The notes: generated by a model not told the origin, from the letters alone. Counted from the stretch's first letter, positions 14,802 to 27,963 are shown. The stretch is 64,000 nucleotides of DNA from Larimichthys crocea (GCF_000972845.2 NC_040011.1:26144379-26208378); one strand, 5' to 3'. Made by a program: numbers and translations.

Positions 14802-15008
14802 GTGATGTTATTCATACTTGCACATCTGAAGCCTGCAATGGGTATAATGTACCTTAAAAGATGCTCTGGTGGCATTAAACAGACCTGGGAGCACACACAA
14901 ATACACATCAGTCTTATCTTGAAACCGCCAAAACACACTCCAAAGGATGTTGAAGTCCTCGAAACACACACAGCACACACACTCATGTACAAGCAGAGAT
15001 TTTCTTAC

Positions 15009-15181
15009 CTTGGTCTGGCAGCTGGCAAACATTGGGGGGGACAGTCATGTTCAGCACGTCATTGACAGCCGTGTCAACATAGTGTCCTCTCTGGACATCA
15101 TGTTCACTGTCGGTCTGGTCGCTCTCCTCGTGGCCGCTGTCCTTCAGACTGTTCCCCTCCAGGTCCTTGAATGTCGATGTG
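15009..15181 (-). CDS. pcdh19: pcdh19 coding exon 4: cytoplasmic CM2-type segment
   Basis: This 173-bp exon begins with the C that completes Ser840 (AG|C), continues with residues 841-897 and ends with one G of the next codon (CAAG|GTAAGA, phase 1). The acceptor ccccatatag follows a long CTCTCCTCCCTCCTGG pyrimidine tract. The peptide contains [19 protein letters not shown] and [12 protein letters not shown], the acidic KDSGxxxSD block shared by delta-2 protocadherin tails, followed by [11 protein letters not shown] and a more diverged end, [13 protein letters not shown]. The first part is almost invariant against PCDH19; after DVQR it diverges from mammals. The next exon should encode the conserved EECRxLGHSDRCWMP segment and the rest of the tail, but I find no such sequence downstream in the window. 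Confidence 0.95.
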
Positions 15182-15906
15182 CTATATGGGGGCCAGGAGG
15201 GAGGAGAGGGAAATGTTGATTAACTGTCACGTCTCCTTCTCTCACACCCTCTCCTCAATCCCTGTGTCTCTGATGGTTTGTGATGAGCTGTCCGTCTTTC
15301 TCTCCCTGTCCTTTTTTGCGTCCTTTCCGTAAATTCTCCACCCTTTCTTATGTGGTTTATTTCCATGAATTCAAAGCAGTTCCTTGGTATTTTTTTGGTT
15401 GTTGTAAGTCTTACAGTTAAATACTACACTTTTGCGACAAACAAAACCTCCAGCACTAGCTTCCACACTTGCAGTAACCACAACATAAAAAGGTAGTTTA
15501 AATCTGTTGAGAGCCTTTCTGGATTAAGTGGACATTTTTCAACTTCGCAGATAGCATGGCAGCTATGGGGTGTTTCAGACAGGGACATTTTGGATGGATG
15601 CACTGACTTCAAGGACATCACATTGAACAAACAGGAGGCACTCACTCACTACAATCAAACAAATACTGCAGTAATCAGGCATTCCTGGAAGGAAGATGGA
15701 TGTAGGAAACGCTGGAAGCATACAAACTGAGCATCTGTCTTGTTTGGGGCTCACAGTCAATAAAGAGGGTGGGGTGGAGGGGCACAATCAACAGCTGCAC
15801 AGTAACAGCGTGATTTCCCTTCATTTGATTTCCATCCCACTGGAACAAATTCTGCTTTACAAACAACACTAAATAGGGGTGAATATATGAACATGTGTTC
15901 TTGCAG

Positions 15907-15936
15907 GAGAGAGAAAGAAAGAGAGAGAGAGAGAGA
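15907..15936 (+). repeat. GA-rich microsatellite in intron 3
   Basis: GAGA with GAAAGAAA interruptions; a pyrimidine tract on the transcript strand. Confidence 0.85.
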
Positions 15937-16430
15937 AAACTATATGAATGAGTTCATATAAAGGGAGAAAGGAGGAAGTCGACAAAAGAATAGATAGGGG
16001 AGAAAATGGGCATAAACAAATGTGTGAAAGAATAAGAAAAGTAGAGGAAGTGAAGGACAGTGCAAGGTAGCTGCATTTCCCAGCCTGAGCCCCACATTCT
16101 CCAGCCTGGGAGAGAGGACTGCAGGTAATGCTGGCTCTCTGATGTTATCACTGTAATTGCACCTGTCCCAGACCATAGGCTCACTGGCTCCTGAGGGGAT
16201 TTCTTTGTAGTGTGCTGCAGAGGCCCACACTTGAATGCTCTTTGTTTACATTAATGCAGGGAATCTTTTGGGGGGAAATTGCCATAATGGCTTTTCAAAA
16301 GGCTGGTATGGCCTCAAACAAAAGAAAGCCTGGAATGTTCCGTAGCTGCAGGTAAAAAGGGACAATTGTAGTGTTTCGAAGTGAGCCTGGTGACAAAAAC
16401 CTCAGTGGCTTGAGGGAATTATTATATGAA

Positions 16431-16443
16431 CCCCCCCCCCCCC
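16431..16443 (+). repeat. Poly-C run (13) in intron 3
   Basis: Thirteen consecutive C bases followed by AACCCAAC; G-rich on the pcdh19 transcript strand. Confidence 0.9.
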
Positions 16444-16926
16444 AACCCAACTCAACCCTGCATTCCTGCAAACCCTATCTAATATCCTGGTACAGGTGAA
16501 CTGAAATACAAAGCACAATGAAAACATTTATTGCACCCAAGAAAAAAAAAAGAAAGAACATAATTGTTGACTATTCGTGAAACTGTGGTTGTTTTAAGCC
16601 ATAACCATGAGTGTTGTCAGTGAGTCAAATTACAGAGTAATAAGGTTATCTGTAAATATGAAAATCATTACTTGCTGATTCTGCTGTGTAATCTAATATC
16701 CTGAAAGTATGAGTTTGTGGCTCATTTCAACAAGTGTCTACTAAACGCATTATGGAGTAATTCTATTTATCCCCAAATCTTATCCTCCCATTGCAATTAT
16801 ACAGAATGAAAAACATGCAGGAACACTTGCAAACTGCTGCAACAGTAGCTGTGAACTCATTAGATAAAACAATTACAGATAACAATGGTAACGAGGTGCT
16901 GGTAACAATTCCTAATCAAGACATAC

Positions 16927-16985
16927 CTTTTAATGAGGTGGGCTCTGCTGTTCACATAACTGGAGTCAATGGAATAATTCTCCGT
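16927..16985 (-). CDS. pcdh19: pcdh19 coding exon 3: small cytoplasmic exon
   Basis: This 59-bp exon is too short to stand out as an open frame. It encodes residues 821-839, TENYSIDSSYVNSRAHLIK, plus the first two bases (AG) of Ser840. The acceptor is ctcttacag|ACGGAG and the donor is AAAAG|GTATGT, so it enters in phase 0 and leaves in phase 2, matching exons 2 and 4. The peptide differs from remembered mammalian PCDH19 at only about two positions. It lies 22.5 kb downstream of exon 2. Its upstream polypyrimidine tract is very C-rich (runs of G on the plus strand, 17014-17065). A 79-aa frame continuing through the splice sites is an artefact. Confidence 0.95.
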
Positions 16986-17013
16986 CTGTAAGAGAACGAT
17001 GCAGAGGGTGGAA

Positions 17014-17065
17014 GGGGGGGGTGGATGTAAGGGGTGGGGGGTTGTGGTTGAGGGATGATGGGGGG
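17014..17065 (+). repeat. G-rich block upstream of the exon 3 acceptor
   Basis: Five G runs (8, 4, 6, 3 and 6 bases) within 52 bases on the plus, template strand. The pre-mRNA is correspondingly C-rich just above the exon 3 acceptor, extending its pyrimidine tract. The plus strand has G-quadruplex potential. Confidence 0.8.
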
Positions 17066-20000
17066 CAACAGAGAGAGGTACTTTTAATAATGGAAGCAAC
17101 CAAAATAATGTTACCAGTAATTGGCTTTCAGTAGAAATGTTATTTTACACAAAGGCCCCGGTGAGCAGCCTCGGCTTTCAAAGGGCTGAATCCTATTCTC
17201 TTTCAAAGCACACACACAGAGAGGCTGACTGCGAGTTGAGAACTGAGGAGAGTGCTGCAGTGAGCGCAGCCTCTCTTCTCCTCTTCACCCTCCCCGCTCG
17301 CTCTCACTCCCTTGCTCCCTCCCTCCACTGCTGGTCAGCCCACTGTCTTTAAAATGGAGTCATTAGGGCGGACAGACTATCATGCAGACAGAGAAGGAGA
17401 AGAAAAGTTTCCCTTTTTTCTTCTCTGAACTCCTCACTTTTCCCATGTTTGAGAAGACATTAATGTAGAAATATTAAATAAATAACTGCAAGAGAAGTAG
17501 ATGAAATTAAGAGTGTACCAGGGGAATCTTAACTCTGCAATTGCAGATGAAAAGGCTTTCAGAATATGCATACGATAGATCTCTGACCCACATTAGAGAA
17601 CACAGTTCAAAGGCATCCTACATTCTTCTTTTATTTTTACATTTATTTAGCAAGGAGAATGTCGGATAAGTAAGAGCACATGGGCAGAGGAGTTAATGTA
17701 TACTGAGCAGGTAGCCCTCCTGCGTCTGCCAAGCATCAACTCACACTAGGTAAGATGTCAGAGGGCAAAAGGGTATCAAAGCCTCTCAAAGGACTTTCCC
17801 AGTCCTGTGAACAGCCAGGATACGACAAACTTTGATAACATGCAGGTGTTTTTCTGCAGACAGAAAGCAGAGACTTCACTTAAAATTCCATGGTGCAGAT
17901 ACTGTATCCAGATAAAAAGCTGCGCGTCAATGGCTGACTTCCGAGGGAAGTCTACAGTGCCGGTATCAAAGCCCTGAAGAAAAAAAAAAAAGTCACCCCT
18001 ATGATAAGAAAGGTTAATGCAGGCACTGGAGCACAATTGCTGATTATCAAGTGAGCTACATATTTGACACAGGCCTGCTGGTGAGGTAGCAGTGGCCCTG
18101 CACCGCTGTCATACATGGTCACCAAACAGATTTAGATTAAAACTCAGTGTGCGACTGTGCGAACACCTTAATAGATGAGGTTGAACATTTTGAACTTTTT
18201 TCAGCGTTTGCGTGGAAGTAAAACCACAGTGCCACAGAGTCTGAGCAGCGAGGATGTGGGGAGCAGAATAAATGTCAGACATTAGTCTCAGTCTTTTTAG
18301 ATCTTAGATTTTGGAATAAATAAATAAATACACACATAAAAAAATAAAAGTGACGCTGGCAGATCACAGCAGGCAAGCGTGTGGTGTTTACCTCTGGCAA
18401 ATAGCTTTCATGACCTGTTTGCATTCTATGAAAAATGTAAGAGCTTGATAATGCTACCAAATACAAGTCCTTGTTTGTTTAGACTCTTTAGGTATTGATG
18501 CCATTTTCTCATGGCTCCAAAGACAACAAACATGCTGTGCGGCATTATTATCTGACTGATGCTGACACTGCTATTTGTCTGTCTCCTTTAGTAGCTGTAA
18601 ACTTCAAGGAACTTGTATATGTGAGACGTGTAGTTATCTTTCAGTATTCTCCACAGCGCATAGGTCTACCTTCAATTATTAGGAGATAAGCTGTTGTTTG
18701 CCATCTCACCTCTTGTACTGCTAATTATTTTTGCAGGAAAATGATAAGAAACAAGGTAAGGGCACGCCTCTGAATGGAGTTTGCTAAATTATGATGCAAT
18801 GTGTTTGCGCTGAAGGTTAGCATCATTCCGTCTGCTTTTTAGCATTTACCCCTAATTAAACTTTAACTCATTACTATAGAGAAGATGATTCATGAAAAGG
18901 AATTTAATTAACATTTTATTATTAGCCTTTAATTTGGAGCGTACCATGTTTGTTCTCATGTATTGCCCCTGACTCTTTTTGTTCCCGTTCAGCTTGACTC
19001 CATTAAATATCAAAGGTAACAGCAGTGGCAACATACTGCAACACAGATTACTCATTAATTACAGATTATCACATTATTTAATTCATTCCGAAACTATGCC
19101 TCATTTCACAAACATATATGTGGCGTTTTATCACAGAATAATATCTCTTCCTCAAAAGACATATAGATTGCTATTATAGATCAATAATGTTTCTGTGCTA
19201 TAGCCAACATACTGTATATGCGTATGTTTTGTGTTCCACCTGTGCTGCACTTTGGCCACAGTGAACACAAATTAAACTGCCTCGTCTTCTACAGTGGCTG
19301 CGCATCAAGTGAGAGACTAATGAAAATGCAAGGCATGAGTAACAAGGGGAAAACTTCATTTAAAAAGACAAGATAGAAAATTTCTTATGAATGTCACTCT
19401 GGCTGCAGTGTGTAATTGGTTTGGATGGCAGGTTCTGTGTGAGTACAGCCTGGAGAGTAAGGCAGTATGTCCCTGCTCTCAAGCTGTTCCAGTCCAGAAA
19501 TGGAACTGTACTTTCCATAATGCAATTCACTCTCAGGGATTTTACATGGAGCTCTCTTAAATGTGTAGTACGTACAACCGAAGTGGACTCTTCCTCTGTA
19601 GCTCATCTTCAACAAAGCAGCTGCACATTAATCAAAGGATTCAGTGGAGATAACCACATTTCCTCTATTCATCAAATTGTCAGTGAAAATAAACAAACAC
19701 TCAACATGTGAGGGCATAACCTTGGGCATTGATGAGTCACTCTGGAGTTCCTATTCTGAGGAAGAATCGGAAGCATTAGCTCAGGCTTCCTGTAAAGAAA
19801 TGTAATGTCTGCCCCCACATTTCTGACCGACCTCAAATTGGAGGACATGTCAATAGATCTTGCTGAGAGGTCAAGTTTCAGGCAAGAGGATGAGGACTGC
19901 TTAACTACAGCAAGGACGCCACAAATGGCTCCTTAATCAGGTTGGACAATGTGTTGTTGTGATCTGAGCGGCCCCAGTTTGGCGGCCAGAGCCACTCTAT

Positions 20001-20689
20001 CCCCATAATTATTGTTCCGTTTCATCTGGAGGACTGGAGGGAGGAATGTAGTCCCCAGTGTCGCAGGGTGACTGATAGGTAGTGTCAGGATGAACGGGGA
20101 GGGGAGTGGAAAGAGAGTGAATAGAAAGAGAGAGCGAGAGAGGGTGAAGATGGGAGGAAATGGGGGAGACTTGACCTGCGGGAGACTTGCGGTCCAGCTG
20201 CTGCAGCCCAGAAGCTTTCCCCTTTTCACCCTTTGCTTCTTTCTCTCCTGTAAAACCTGAGGCAGAGGGACGATGGGCTTGCTTCTCTGCCACTGAGAGG
20301 AAAAAGCAATCTCCTCGCCTAGTTGCTGCCGTAAGATTTGATTTGCCTTCCTCCCAGCGTGACAATTGGTTCTGTAGTCTGGATGCAAGTGTATTCATTG
20401 TGTGGGGGCATGGGGAGCACCAGAGTGGAGAGGAAGGGTGGGGGAGTGAAGACACCAGTTGTTACACCAGTAAACACCCGACAAGTTCAGCAGATGTCAC
20501 AGAGATAGGGGAGAAAAAGAGAGAAAAAAATGTCACACAGCTGCCCTACTGTATGTATTATCGAGGCTGATACAGCACAATATAACATTTAGCAAGCTAT
20601 AAAAGTATGAACAAATGGAGCAACATGCATTAATACCATGTCATTTGGAAAAAGGGATGCATGAGATGATGCCATCAACATTTGTGTCT

Positions 20690-20730
20690 TATATATATAT
20701 AATTATTATAATATATTATTATATAATAAG

Positions 20731-20770
<40 letters not shown>
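20690..20770 (+). repeat. AT-rich (TA)n repeat block
   Basis: About 80 bases of TA dinucleotides broken by ATTATTATA units, within intron 2. It is strongly self-complementary. Confidence 0.9.
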
Positions 20771-20773
<3 letters not shown>

Positions 20774-23700
20774 TAAAGATAAAAAAAACAAGCTGACACA
20801 AGAATACTGCAATTTTGTTAGGCAATCTTTGCCAGACTATATCTTTATCTGGACTAATTACCGCTTATTAAATTACAAGATTAAACCTTGCTTAAGCACA
20901 AATGCATACGGTCAATCTTTTAAGCAAACTTAACATTCAAGATAAATTGTATCTATTTAAACGGCTTAAAAACAGAAGGCATTTAAGCAGGGTGGGGCTG
21001 GGTTGTAAAAGACTGTGTCTGGAAAAAAAAAAAGTAAACATCTAAAAGAAGAAAAATTGATTACAGAAGTGAGTGTTTCATGTCCGTCATGGATGCAACC
21101 TTTAATGTCATCAATTTAACTGACATAAAACATCCAGCCATACTTGTTGTGGACACAAAATGCTCTTACTGTCACACTCAAATGCACAGTTTAAACATAC
21201 AGAACAACAGACTAGACAAAATCAATTAAAACTGTCAGATCAAATTTTGCTGCTTCATACTGTGTTTGAGCAGTCTGAGGTTGTGCCTCAGTCTTCGTTT
21301 ATTGTTGCTACAGCATGCTCACGGACTCCCCTCAGTCCCGGAAGGAAATGTAACACATAATGTGCCTTGTTATTGATATCCCATTGCTAAAGGAAGAGAT
21401 GAGGAGAAAGAGATCCAGGGGGTTTACGGGGCAAGCCAGCTCCAATTAGAAAATAAAAGGCTTTATTATCCAGCTAGGTTTGGTTGTGGTAAAGTTAAAT
21501 GAGTAGTGATGGGTACAAAAAAAAAATATAGAGAGGAGGAAATTAGAGGGAAAACACCGGATGAAGGATGGTTGGTGTCCCAAAGTGCCTGTTTACAGAT
21601 GCATGTATTCGCCTCATGTAATTTTGCAGAGAGGATGCAGAGGAGTGTGTGAGTGTGTCTGCAGGTGACTTTCTCATTCTATACACTGTGACTGTGAAAG
21701 GAAATGCTTCACTTTGAGCCTCTTGCACATTCATATTCTTGCACACACAGACTCTCTCTTTCCGCTTCCCTACAAAAGCACTGCTCCAACAATCCCTGAC
21801 TTGCAGGGCAGAGCTGGCGCACGACCACAACGCCTCTGGGTGCGCCACCACTAGGGAGCTCACACTCAAGTCTGTGTGACACCCATGACGAAGACACAGA
21901 CCACCAAGGCACCTGCATAGACTGGGTTCATATTTTGTTCACAACTTGAAAAGGAATAAATTCTCTTTGGCCCTTGAGCTAACCCTCCACCACTACCTCT
22001 CTGCCCTCTACCCCTATGACCATCATCACCACCATCTTCCCGATTATAGAATTTCCCATAGATCCTCTGCCATCTGCTAGATTATAGATTTCCCTCTTCC
22101 TTTATAGAGGGCAGGGCCCCTAAGGGAGGATCAACGTTAAAAAGGGTGAAAGAGTGCCTGAGGCACAGCCATGGTTGTGGATGAGATTACATTTTCTATT
22201 TCTGCCTGCTGAAGGGGGGGAGGGGGGGTGCGCTGTGGTGAATACAGAGAGTTGTTACCATTTAATATCAACTGGCTCCCTTGCAAACTCAAATTATACA
22301 CAATCAATTGTGACAGAAGGGTACACGTGTGACAAATAACCTGCCACATTCTCTGCATCATTTCACTTCATCACCCATCAATTCACCCCAAACCCAGTAG
22401 CCCATCTGGGAATCAATCATGTTATGAAAGTGAGTGATTCTGTGGAGAAAAGGTTTTTAAAAAGCTTCCTGGCTCTGCTGTACCTCTAGCTTGTACGTTT
22501 CGGTGGTCTGTGTAACCGGACAAAAAAAAAGAAAAAAAGAAAAAAAAAGAAAAAAGAGTGAATTAAATGCTATTAAAAGGTCAGTTGTGTCCTTGACCAC
22601 ATGTGCTAAGTATTGAGTATTGTTTGAGCAAACTAAATAACAGCCTCTGTGAAACACAATGAAACAGATACGTAAACACAACACCACTTCCTGCTTGCAT
22701 TTCCTCCTCATTTTCCTTGCCTTTCCGTGTGAAATTGAACAAATATTTGCTCATTCCGGCCAAAACAATCACCTCCTGCTCTCATGAAGTCAGGAAAAAG
22801 ACCCAAGCACTAAGGCTATTACTTGCTCCACCTGTGTATCACCCCCCACATAGGAAACTGCACATTGTGCGGCTGTCTTTTATTCTGAAACAGAGACAAT
22901 AGTCCAGACCAGTCTCCATGTCACTCAGGCCTACAGGCTCCACAGAAGTCCAGTTAGTAGAGATGTGATTAATTATACATACATTGATAGAAACAACATT
23001 CATTATTCATGAACTTCTCAACGTCAAAGCTATTTCCCTCCCTTTCAGCATGATGAAAAGATTTTAAATAATAGGCCCCCTTTGCAGACGTCTGCATTCC
23101 AGTGGAGTCGACTGACGCTAAAGAGGCTTAAGTCGGAGCTGTTGTCTTACCAGGGAATCACTGCCCCGGACCAACATGTTTCAAACTGTTGGTGGCTGTG
23201 TGGGTTCCGGGGTCTGTGTTTTCGTTTTGTCTTTGTCTTAAGAGACACGGCTGGTGCTTTTAATCCTTTCAGATGGAGTTATAGTATTCACTTTGAATGA
23301 ATAGAGGTGTGCAGCGCCACCAGACACACAAGACTGGATAGAATTTCATTTAACACCTGTTCAGCGTACAGGCCTGCATGCGTTTTCAAACCTATTCTGC
23401 CTCTAACTCAGAAAGAAAGACAGAGTAACTCAATAAGATTATGATTCATGGTTTTTACATAGTAAAAACGGGGGAGGGACGAAAAAGACTTTGGTGTCTA
23501 CACTGTTTCCTCAAAGAAATCGGCTTACTTGTCTTAAAGCCTGTAGGGCCTAATCAAACTCAAATAGCAGGAACTTCCCCTTTAGGCAAGTCTTGAGGGA
23601 TTTTCTTTAATTTGGATGTCAGACTAAAAAAGTTTTCACACTCCTCTCATCCAAAAATCCGTTAATGTGTGTATGGCGCCACATGAGAGTGTTAGGTGGT

Positions 23701-24671
23701 GACTTTTTTTGATCACTCGGAAATGCTGAAGGAAACATCTAATCCAGGTAGACTTTGTGGTTTCTGTGCCTCCTGGGAACGAGCAACTACAAACATATGT
23801 ATTTAGGAGTCATTTCATCTTGAGAGAATTACTAGATAGCATTTCCTCTTTTCAGTTGTGCCCTATATTAGCCAGTGTTGAGCGGGGAGGGGAGGGCATG
23901 CTAAATGAGCGTATAAGGAATTCCCAAAGGTTTCTCACACCTCCCCTGAGATGGGACTTAAATATAAACATTCAGAAACACTGCAGATTATGTAAACACG
24001 TTCCCCTTATATACTTACATGAGAGCCGTGACTAAATAAACAGCATAACTTCGAGTCACTTTTGAAATTGATAAACTAAGAATCAATTTTTGATTAGCTG
24101 GATACACACGAGGACGCCAGAAATGAGAATCTGTGAATCTGCAAGGAGAGCCGATCAACTTGCACTCGACAACATGGTGGAGCATGGCTCAGTACATTTT
24201 CCTCTTAGCAGCTTAACGATGGCTGCCAGTCACATCGGTGCTGCTGTAGTCTCCCTGTCTGTCTCCCTTTCTCCCACCGTCTCTCTTTTCCTCTCGCTCA
24301 CTGTGACAAGGCATCTTTCCAGACATTTTAGTTGGATGGAGATTTGCAGCAGCTCATTACAGACTGGGAGGCTCTGTGAGCGGATGCAGTCACTCGGAGA
24401 TGGATTGAGTGGGTCTGTTTATTGACATGCCTTAATCTGACACTGGGTAAAGGGAATGAGTCACCGCCTCCAGACACACTACCACATCACAGCCACTCCA
24501 GCAAATAGGGAGGCAGCACCCAGGATACAAGTGGAACTTCATCAGTGCTCATTAATCCAACTACCCCAGGCCACTCGCTCAAACAAACCATGTTTACACT
24601 GCGTGTTGAGCTGGATGGAGGGGTGATGGAGCTTTTCAAAGGGCATGTGTGCAGGTGTTCAGATCCGCATT

Positions 24672-24672
<1 letters not shown>

Positions 24673-24700
<28 letters not shown>
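24673..24700 (+). repeat. (CA)n microsatellite
   Basis: Fourteen CA units in intron 2. Confidence 0.9.
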
Positions 24701-24704
<4 letters not shown>

Positions 24705-27700
24705 TGTACTCTAGTCTCCAGCTCATCAAAAAAACACCCACCCTAACCCACAACCCCCTGAAAACATAGTATCTGTGTACACCAGCTGCTAAAACTCGGG
24801 TTGATGCACTTTGTCTCGCAAATCAGAGCCGATGCTCAAATCAGAGAGTGGACGTTTGGGCTTGATGCCAAGTAAGTATCATAAAATGGGGCTTTTTATT
24901 AAACAGATGGGCATATGAGATCTTTTAGGTTGCGTCAAAACAAAGCTACGCCTATCAGTGAAGCCTAGTTAGCTTTTTGATCCTGTTAGCTCGTGCTTCA
25001 ATGTGAAACACATCTGCTGCTAATATTTGGGATGGTCTTTCTAGGCAGCTGTCAGCACCAGGATTGACAGCAGAGTATTAGCTGCTTGCACATCACCACT
25101 GCATCTGTAAATCCAGCTTGTTAACAGGACTGTGACAGGCTGCCTTCAGGGCACAGGCAGAACAAAACAACATCAACATCACTATGGGGTCTGATGCTAC
25201 TGTTTGTTTTCCATTACAGTGCCACTTAGTGCACTGTCTGAGAGTTGTGAACGTATGAATCCTCTATATTCTACATTAAACTGCAAATTTACAAAAAAAA
25301 ACAAAAAAAATCCAGACCAAGAAATGTGTGAAAATGTGTAAGCCAATCTCAAACAAAAATATATCTTTCTTGAAGAAAACGCACACATGCAGGCACAAAG
25401 GCAAAACAAGCAAAATGGAATAAATGCAGTGTGAGTCACAAAAAAAAACACAACACAGTTTTACAGTGAAACTCCCATGCTCATGCGTCACACACACACA
25501 TGCAGTCGCAGTGGGGGAAGAAATTCGAAGTGGGGCCTGCTGTCGGCTCCATCAGGGACTGGGAACCTAGCAGCTTGAGAGCAGGGCCAGTAGAGAGGGG
25601 GCCAGATGCAGTGGGCTTGACCCACTCATTCGTGAGGGAGGGGGGGGCTGTTTCAGCAGCTGAAACACACAGGGATTAGTCGCTCTGACTTCATTTAATT
25701 TAATTTGTATTAGGGCCGTCTTTGGGGGCAAACATCGTTTTTCACTGCGGGGGGATATACGGGGTCATGGAAAACAGCAACAGACGGTGGATCTCTGCCT
25801 CCTACCCCTTGCAGTGGATCCACAGGGGAATGTACTGTATTCCCAGACCTCAGGCGCACACACACCACACACACATACACCAACTCAAGCAGATATCTTG
25901 TTACTCCCTAATTATGCCTATATTATGAAGTCAAATCTACCCTATTGAAATGCATCTTAGACCCTGCATCGACCTTTCCACAGTTTGATTTCTTGAAATG
26001 AATACCTTGAATCCTTTTGTTCCCCCAATATAAACAACATGTAGTAATTTTCTGTTCTTATCAAAGCTCTGTGCACTTGTGTGTCCGTGTGAGTGTGTGC
26101 GTGCGCGCTTGTTGCAAACACGCACACACTAAGCTGTTATCTACCAAGAACATATCTTAAGGGTGGATGTTTATCTGTGATGATGCAGATCGGAGTTCTC
26201 TTTGTCTCAGTGCAGTGGTACATAACATTATTTGTCTTTTGTTTTTTTCTTTTTTTCATTTCTCCTAGGCTGATATAGTTTGATATCCTATAGCAGAGAA
26301 ATCCTTTTAGTTACCGCCAGGCATCTAATGTGTTTTTACTTGTAATCTGGGAATTTAATAAATGAAAAGGAGAGGGAAAAAATCTGTACACAATCGAATA
26401 ATTCAAGTCCCCACTGTATTCCGTGCAACATGACTTACGCTGTTAAGCAGAGGAGGAAAACAACTGCAGTGAGTGAGTGAGCACCCAACATGCTTCCTCA
26501 CAATCTACAATAGCTCTGTGGAAAAATATGGCAGCGATCAGCCATGAAGTCTGCTGTAGCCAAAGCCTGCGGTCATATGAAAGCCTCCTTTCTGTCTTGT
26601 ACAGGTGACATACTCTGAGAGAAAACTAATGTACCATGCACTGGGAAAAGTAGTTTTATTACACAAAACATCTAAAAAAAAAATCAAGAAAACAATGTGT
26701 GAGCTGCAAAGGCATTGCTTTGTCTTTTCTAGACAGAAAGGACTGTTCTGCTGGAGCCTGTACAAGATTATCAGGCGCTCACTGGCAACCTTTTTTTTTT
26801 TCCCCCTCTCTCCCTCAGCCCCTATCAAAAGATGTTACTGTGTAAAATGTCAAAGAAAAAAGAGGCAAGAGAAGTAATCTCCTTCTCCTTTTTGATCGCA
26901 AGTGGAATAATTGGAACCCTCTTAGGCTCATTACATGAGTTGCCCGCCAGCCAAAAGACGGCTTCAACTGCCCCTTTCCATTCATGTTGGAGCTTTGAAA
27001 AATATCGCTTCCTCTAGTAACAACTCTTTATGAGATGCAATGACTAGAGGTCCTGGTACCTACACTAACGGGTTATCCTACGACGCTTTTGAAAATATAT
27101 CTTCTCACTGCCACTGTCAAACATCAATTCAGAGAAATGGGAAGTAAACAGCAACAATCTGGCTCAGTAATAATGTCATTATGCATATTGCACAGCACCT
27201 CTCACCCCCACTCTTTTTAGGTATTGCCGTTTTTCTCAGTTATATAAGGTATTGCAAATTCGTAACACCGTTGTTTGACTTCATTCGGATCCCTATTACT
27301 AATAACCTGGTCTTCATTGTTATTACAACTATGCTTGTAATTATTTTGACTCTAATTACTATTACTGTATTACCCAAATTAACCTTATTCTGGGTTTAGA
27401 TCACCCGCACTGATGGTAGCCAAGACATGCCTATGAAGAATGGCACCAATGTCCCTTCAGATAAATCCAGTATAATTAGCTGTGTGCCTTACAGGGCCTG
27501 TGTGATGGTAATAATTAGAGCTACTGTAGCAAAGGTCATGCAAAACAATTTAGAGAGGATGCTGGCTGCATGGGTAATAGGGAGAGAGGGGGAGCGACAA
27601 GAGGGAAGAGAGAGCTCAGATGAACACGAAGACTCTTCTCTCTTTCCATCCTTCAGAAATGGAAGACGTATGGTTGTTACTTTGCCTCTGCACTTGGTTC

Positions 27701-27963
27701 ATTTTTAACCAATGCTCTCAAAATAATAGAAATTGAAAACCCATTTTAATGGTGAGTAGACTCCCAGCTAACGTAGTTTAAATGGATCCGTGATTAGATT
27801 TGAGGAAAGTGCCACGGGGTGTATCTGTGAACGGGTATCAGCTGAAATCGATTTGCTGCCTTTGAGGTGTGATATCCCTCCCCTGGTCACCATGTTGTTG
27901 CAACTGTTCATTAGCTTGAGTTGAAAGCTCACCTATAGTTATCATTATTAATTGTAAGTGTGT

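Larger units (their letters stand above)
1..15008 (-). other. pcdh19: pcdh19 intron 4 (partial; runs off the left edge)
   Basis: All sequence left of exon 4 appears to be intron. I looked on the minus strand for the terminal pcdh19 exon (EECRxLGHSDRCWMP and the later TFATFGK-type motif) and found neither; no minus-strand frame here resembles the PCDH19 tail. The open frames are short and low in complexity. The stretch contains a SINE (2085-2290), CT tracts (7160-7203, 9165-9190, 9546-9593, 14387-14408), a 17-G run (5374-5390), a GCCT repeat (3473-3492) and a 31-A run (14769-14799). Otherwise I see only non-repetitive, AT-leaning DNA. Confidence 0.75.
15182..16926 (-). other. pcdh19: pcdh19 intron 3
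   Basis: This 1745-bp intron lies between exons 3 and 4, with GTATGT at its 5' end and a clear pyrimidine tract before ATATAG at its 3' end. It holds a GA-rich simple repeat (15907-15936) and a 13-C run (16431-16443). The minus-strand frames of 64-96 residues inside it show no domain and are judged to be chance. Confidence 0.9.

Noticed and set aside
14947..15219. 90-codon plus-strand frame
   Set aside because: Antisense shadow over pcdh19 exon 4.
16860..17099. 79-codon minus-strand frame as a single gene
   Set aside because: Only the central 59 bases are coding; the frame reads through both splice sites of exon 3.
19933..20455. Two overlapping minus-strand frames of 151 and 148 codons in sense with pcdh19
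   Set aside because: They are low in complexity (Ser/Leu/Pro/Phe from a GA/CT-rich stretch), overlap in different frames, and match no part of protocadherin-19; not credible as an alternative exon.
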